DNA of 64,000 bases. Origin: Stentor coeruleus. Taxonomy: Eukaryota; Ciliophora; Heterotrichea; Heterotrichida; Stentoridae. Made by a program: the position numbers and the translations under genes. The notes below the pieces were generated by a model. It saw only the letters and a list, made by a program, of their open reading frames with translations, did not search any database and was not told where the DNA came from. The stretch lies in the NCBI GenBank assembly GCA_001970955.1, contig MPUH01000041.1, positions 1 to 64,000 of the forward strand. Reading direction: 5' to 3'. Numbering within the stretch: the stretch's first letter is position 1; every line of letters begins with the position of its first letter. Positions 61,004-64,000 of the stretch are shown here, piece after piece.

Positions 61004-63040
61004 CTATAAAAGCTGTTTAACCGAAAGCTTTTCTAATATCACTTCTAGAGTTTTTTCAATTTTTAAGATTTTTGATTGCATTTCTAAAAGCACTTCTTTA
61101 GAGTTGACTGGAAGATCATTTTCTATAATAGGAAGATTTATAGTTAATTTTTTTTTTGGCATTATATCTTGGGTTAAAAATTCAAAGTCTCTACCTTTAA
61201 GATTAGTTAAGGTCCCTTGTTTTATCCAAAAAAGAATAAGGGATTTTATTTCTTTCTTGGAACTTGCATTTTGTTTTTGTTTCTTTGCTGCTATATTTTT
61301 AAATAAAATTCTTTCAACCGGAAATTCCTCAAGTATTGTTATAAAGTCTTTCTTCGATAAAACAAAAAACTCGCAATCCATAGTAGTTACTGCAGTTTCT
61401 TCTCTGATCGAAGAAGTTAAAAGTTCGATTTCTCCAAAAAACCCTCCTTTAAGATAAGACTTATAAGCAATTTGCTCATCTTCAGTTACTAAACTAACTC
61501 TTCCTTCTGCTATTATATAAGCATAATCCGCATAATCACCAATTTGATACACACATTCCCCTTCATTTATTTTCATAGGAACAAGACAAGGAATTACCTC
61601 AACAATAAAAGCAGAATCTTTTCCTTTAAAAAATGGTAGCTGATTCGCTATTCCACCATACATTGACAATGCAACTTCATATCTAAGATTTTTTGGTAGT
61701 TCCTTAAATAAAGAATTCTTATCACTCCAAACAGCTCCTAATTTACGATTTGAAAATTTTATAGCTTGTCTTATTTTTTGTTTAATTTCTCCTTTAACAT
61801 TTGTTTCCTTTATAAATTCATTAACTGCAGCCATTTTTTGTGCAAGAACAGACTCCCTTGTATCAACAGTACTAAGAAAAGAACTTAAAGATCCTATAGT
61901 AAAAGAATAAAACCCAACTCCACAGATCATTAACGTTATAGCAATAACCTTTTCCAAATCAGTTTTTGCTGTTATATCACCATAGCCAACTGTAGTTATA
62001 GTAGTTATAGCCCAGTATATACATGTTAGATACAAAGAGCCTTTATTCATATCAGTCATATTATTCCTAGCAACCCAAGTATCAGGAGAAAACTCATCAA
62101 TTAAAGCAGAGAAATACCAAAGACATCCAATAAAATGCACAAAGAAAAACATGGTTAGTAAAAACTGGGCAAATTTTAAAACTCTAGCATTAAGTTGGAA
62201 AAAATCAACTAGTTTATTCAAAACACTTGCTTGCGTGTAATGTTTAAGTACTTTCATTATTCTAAAAACACGTAAGAGTCGATAAAGTCTTGGAAGTTTA
62301 CTTAAACGTACTAATTTACTATATCTAGTCATTTTTGTATTTGAATCCTGAAGTCCTAGGCCAAAGTCTATAAGTCCTATAGGAACACTAGCTATAAGGT
62401 CCATAAAAAACCATGTTTTTAAATAGTGAATAGCAATCTTTTTCATATTATAAATTTCGTTTTCTTCTTTATCTTTGTATGTACTAAAAAAGTTCACGAT
62501 TATATCAAAAATAAAAAATACATCAAGTATTGTATCTAGAATTGTCCAAAAGTCCCAATATATATTCTCATAAAACGCTACTCTAATCGGCATAAAAATA
62601 GCAATATACAGTATAAAAATTGTAAGAAAAAAATTCCAGTAACTCAAAAACATAGAATTGCTTTTAAACAGCAAGTTCATATGTTTTTTACTCTTGCTTA
62701 CACTTGTAAAAGTTAACTCTAAGGCTCTTTTTTTCTGAAAAATCTGATCAAGATTGTCTCTAAATTGATTGTTCATATCAAGAACATGATGTGAAGTTCC
62801 ATAAATCAAAAGGTCGTTTTTAAATCTTTCCAATGTCTTTTGTACTTTTATATGAAAAAATGCTCTCCTCCATATAGCTTTATACTTTAGTTGACAAGGT
62901 TCTGTTTTAGAAGCACTACTTGGTTTAAGTAAAGTAGCACGTGGAGATCGAATACTAACAAATTCTCTCTGATAAATCACTGTTTTATCTAAATCTTCAC
63001 TAGACTCAGGCTTGATTACTGAATATCTTCTACTTCCCAT
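61004..63040 (-). CDS. Cyclic-nucleotide-binding-domain K+ channel (HCN/EAG-like)
   Basis: Complete 678-residue channel. After a 130-residue cytosolic start come S1 (YWNFFLTIFILYIAIFMPIRVAF), S2, S3, and S4 with regular basic residues (KLVRLSKLPRLYRLLRVFRIMKVLKHY). S5 follows, then the pore TITTVGYGDITAKT with the K+-selective GYGD filter, and S6. A C-linker and a cyclic-nucleotide-binding domain follow (about 465-580, with FFGEIELLTSSIREETAVTT including the phosphate-binding cassette). Last is a coiled-coil tail (LLEMQSKILKIEKTLEVILEKL) that likely tetramerises. Ciliates have large families of these; they set membrane potential and may respond to cAMP. Ligand specificity is unknown. Confidence 0.94.
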   Translation of the reverse strand: MGSRRYSVIKPESSEDLDKTVIYQREFVSIRSPRATLLKPSSASKTEPCQLKYKAIWRRAFFHIKVQKTLERFKNDLLIYGTSHHVLDMNNQFRDNLDQIFQKKRALELTFTSVSKSKKHMNLLFKSNSMFLSYWNFFLTIFILYIAIFMPIRVAFYENIYWDFWTILDTILDVFFIFDIIVNFFSTYKDKEENEIYNMKKIAIHYLKTWFFMDLIASVPIGLIDFGLGLQDSNTKMTRYSKLVRLSKLPRLYRLLRVFRIMKVLKHYTQASVLNKLVDFFQLNARVLKFAQFLLTMFFFVHFIGCLWYFSALIDEFSPDTWVARNNMTDMNKGSLYLTCIYWAITTITTVGYGDITAKTDLEKVIAITLMICGVGFYSFTIGSLSSFLSTVDTRESVLAQKMAAVNEFIKETNVKGEIKQKIRQAIKFSNRKLGAVWSDKNSLFKELPKNLRYEVALSMYGGIANQLPFFKGKDSAFIVEVIPCLVPMKINEGECVYQIGDYADYAYIIAEGRVSLVTEDEQIAYKSYLKGGFFGEIELLTSSIREETAVTTMDCEFFVLSKKDFITILEEFPVERILFKNIAAKKQKQNASSKKEIKSLILFWIKQGTLTNLKGRDFEFLTQDIMPKKKLTINLPIIENDLPVNSKEVLLEMQSKILKIEKTLEVILEKLSVKQLL

Positions 63041-64000
63041 TAATTATAAATAAACTATTAAATTCAAAAACTGAAATTGTAATAATTAATAAACGTTGAG
63101 ATTATAATATATTTTTTTATATCAGAAAATTTTGAATTATCATTTGAATTTTAGTTAGAGTAATGATTATGATAAAAAACTAAGAACTTTTAGGCTTAGT
63201 TAGGATTTAAGATATAGATGATTAGGTTTAAAAAAAATTTTGGGGTTTTAGATGTAAAAATAGTTTTTGTGCTTGTTTTTAAGTGAAATAATTTTGAAGT
63301 TGGTTTTGGTTTTATGATATTAATTTTTGATAAAGATATGGAAATATAGAGCTTTTTTACTTGTTGTTTTAGGTTGTGAATTTTTATTGTTTGATTTTTT
63401 GAGTGTTGAGAATTTTTAGATTTTTATGGGGTTTTTAGATTGATTTGAATTTGCTTTTGGATTATTAAATTTGGCATGTGCTGAGGAGCTCAAGGTTAAA
63501 AAAATAGAAGAAATCCATGATGTGAAATTTTTATTTTTATTTCTGATGTAGAAATATAAATTTATTATAAGATGATTTTGATTGCAATAACTACGATATT
63601 ATGCAAACTAAATTGTATTATAAGTATCTTAAAAAATAAGATTAACCAGTGATTTTTATTACAATTTATATTAAAAAACCCATCAATTTAAGTATTTAAA
63701 TAAATTCATAAGGATAAATCTTAAGTTAGATATTAAAGTAAAAAATATCGATATGTACTGCTACATTAAAATTTTAATCCTTTATAACGAGTCAAGAATA
63801 TGAATTTCTTATTTATTATCCCATTCAACATAACTTAATATTGCAAAGTATAAGGCTTGCTTATTTCCATTTTCTTACTTAATTTGTTTTTTTTCTTCAA
63901 GACTTATTTTTGAGTTTTCAAACCAACTTCTATTTTCTATCAACCCTTATGTTCACTTTTCTTAATTAAAATATATTTTTTGATGATTAATACTCAAATA
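63041..64000. other. Intergenic, right edge
   Basis: From 63150 to about 63470 the plus strand is G/T-rich and C-poor, the upstream polarity expected for the minus-strand K+ channel. Beyond that it is AT-rich and featureless. No telomere repeat at the edge. Confidence 0.5.

Overview
This window looks like macronuclear DNA of a heterotrich ciliate, most likely Stentor or a close relative. The sequence is very AT-rich and gene-dense. Reading frames are mostly uninterrupted by introns, and the few introns that break a frame are 15 nt long (eight frame-proven introns, seven of exactly 15 nt and one of 17 nt). All three standard stops appear to work as stops: the PKA-like kinase ends in the family's FxxF tail directly before TGA, and long genes carry no in-frame TGA. 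That argues against Blepharisma-type (TGA = Trp) and Condylostoma-type codes. Gene content is typical of ciliates: four-domain Ca2+ channel, WD40-TRP fusion, CNBD K+ channel, MORN, IQ, ArfGAP and ESCRT proteins.

Layout. 0.4-1.2 kb: a mitochondrial calcium uniporter-like frame with two in-frame stops. 2.2-5.6 kb: three small genes, including SCOC, and a NOL9/GRC3-like protein that lacks its P-loop. 6.5-12.8 kb: a giant EEEE-type voltage-gated Ca2+ channel with a Trp-rich repeat region at its N-terminus. 12.8-18.7 kb: VPS2/CHMP2, head-to-head with a WD40-TRP fusion channel, then a SET-domain methyltransferase. 19.6-34.4 kb: coiled-coil protein, RPS23, FAF2/UBXD8, a B-box protein with 15 WD40 repeats, a CAMK-type kinase, EF-hand-like protein, Rab11-like GTPase, AT-hook protein, VAP. 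34.4-42.4 kb: coiled-coil protein, homogentisate dioxygenase, a tight minus-strand trio (RING, TPX2-like, TPGS1-like), SNF1/AMPK-like kinase, proline-rich protein. 42.5-50.1 kb: interrupted MPP10, PKA-like kinase, SMAP-type ArfGAP, O-methyltransferase with a 33-bp tandem duplication, PP4R3/SMEK. 50.8-63.0 kb: IQ protein, an unknown gene, WDR47-like protein, coiled-coil protein, MORN protein, CNBD K+ channel.

The genes are not operonic, but several themes recur. These are membrane excitability (three channels), Ca2+/cAMP signalling (IQ, EF-hand-like, PKA-like, CNBD), microtubules and cilia (TPGS1-, TPX2- and WDR47-like), and membrane traffic (VPS2, Rab11, VAP, ArfGAP, SCOC). Several same-strand neighbours are separated by only 18-24 nt.

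Quality caveats: five single-N positions are each flanked by direct repeats of 43-122 bp, the signature of contig ends that were joined without merging their overlap. Some broken frames (MPP10, the uniporter) may therefore be consensus errors rather than biology. All functional names rest on motif recognition by eye; no database search was possible.
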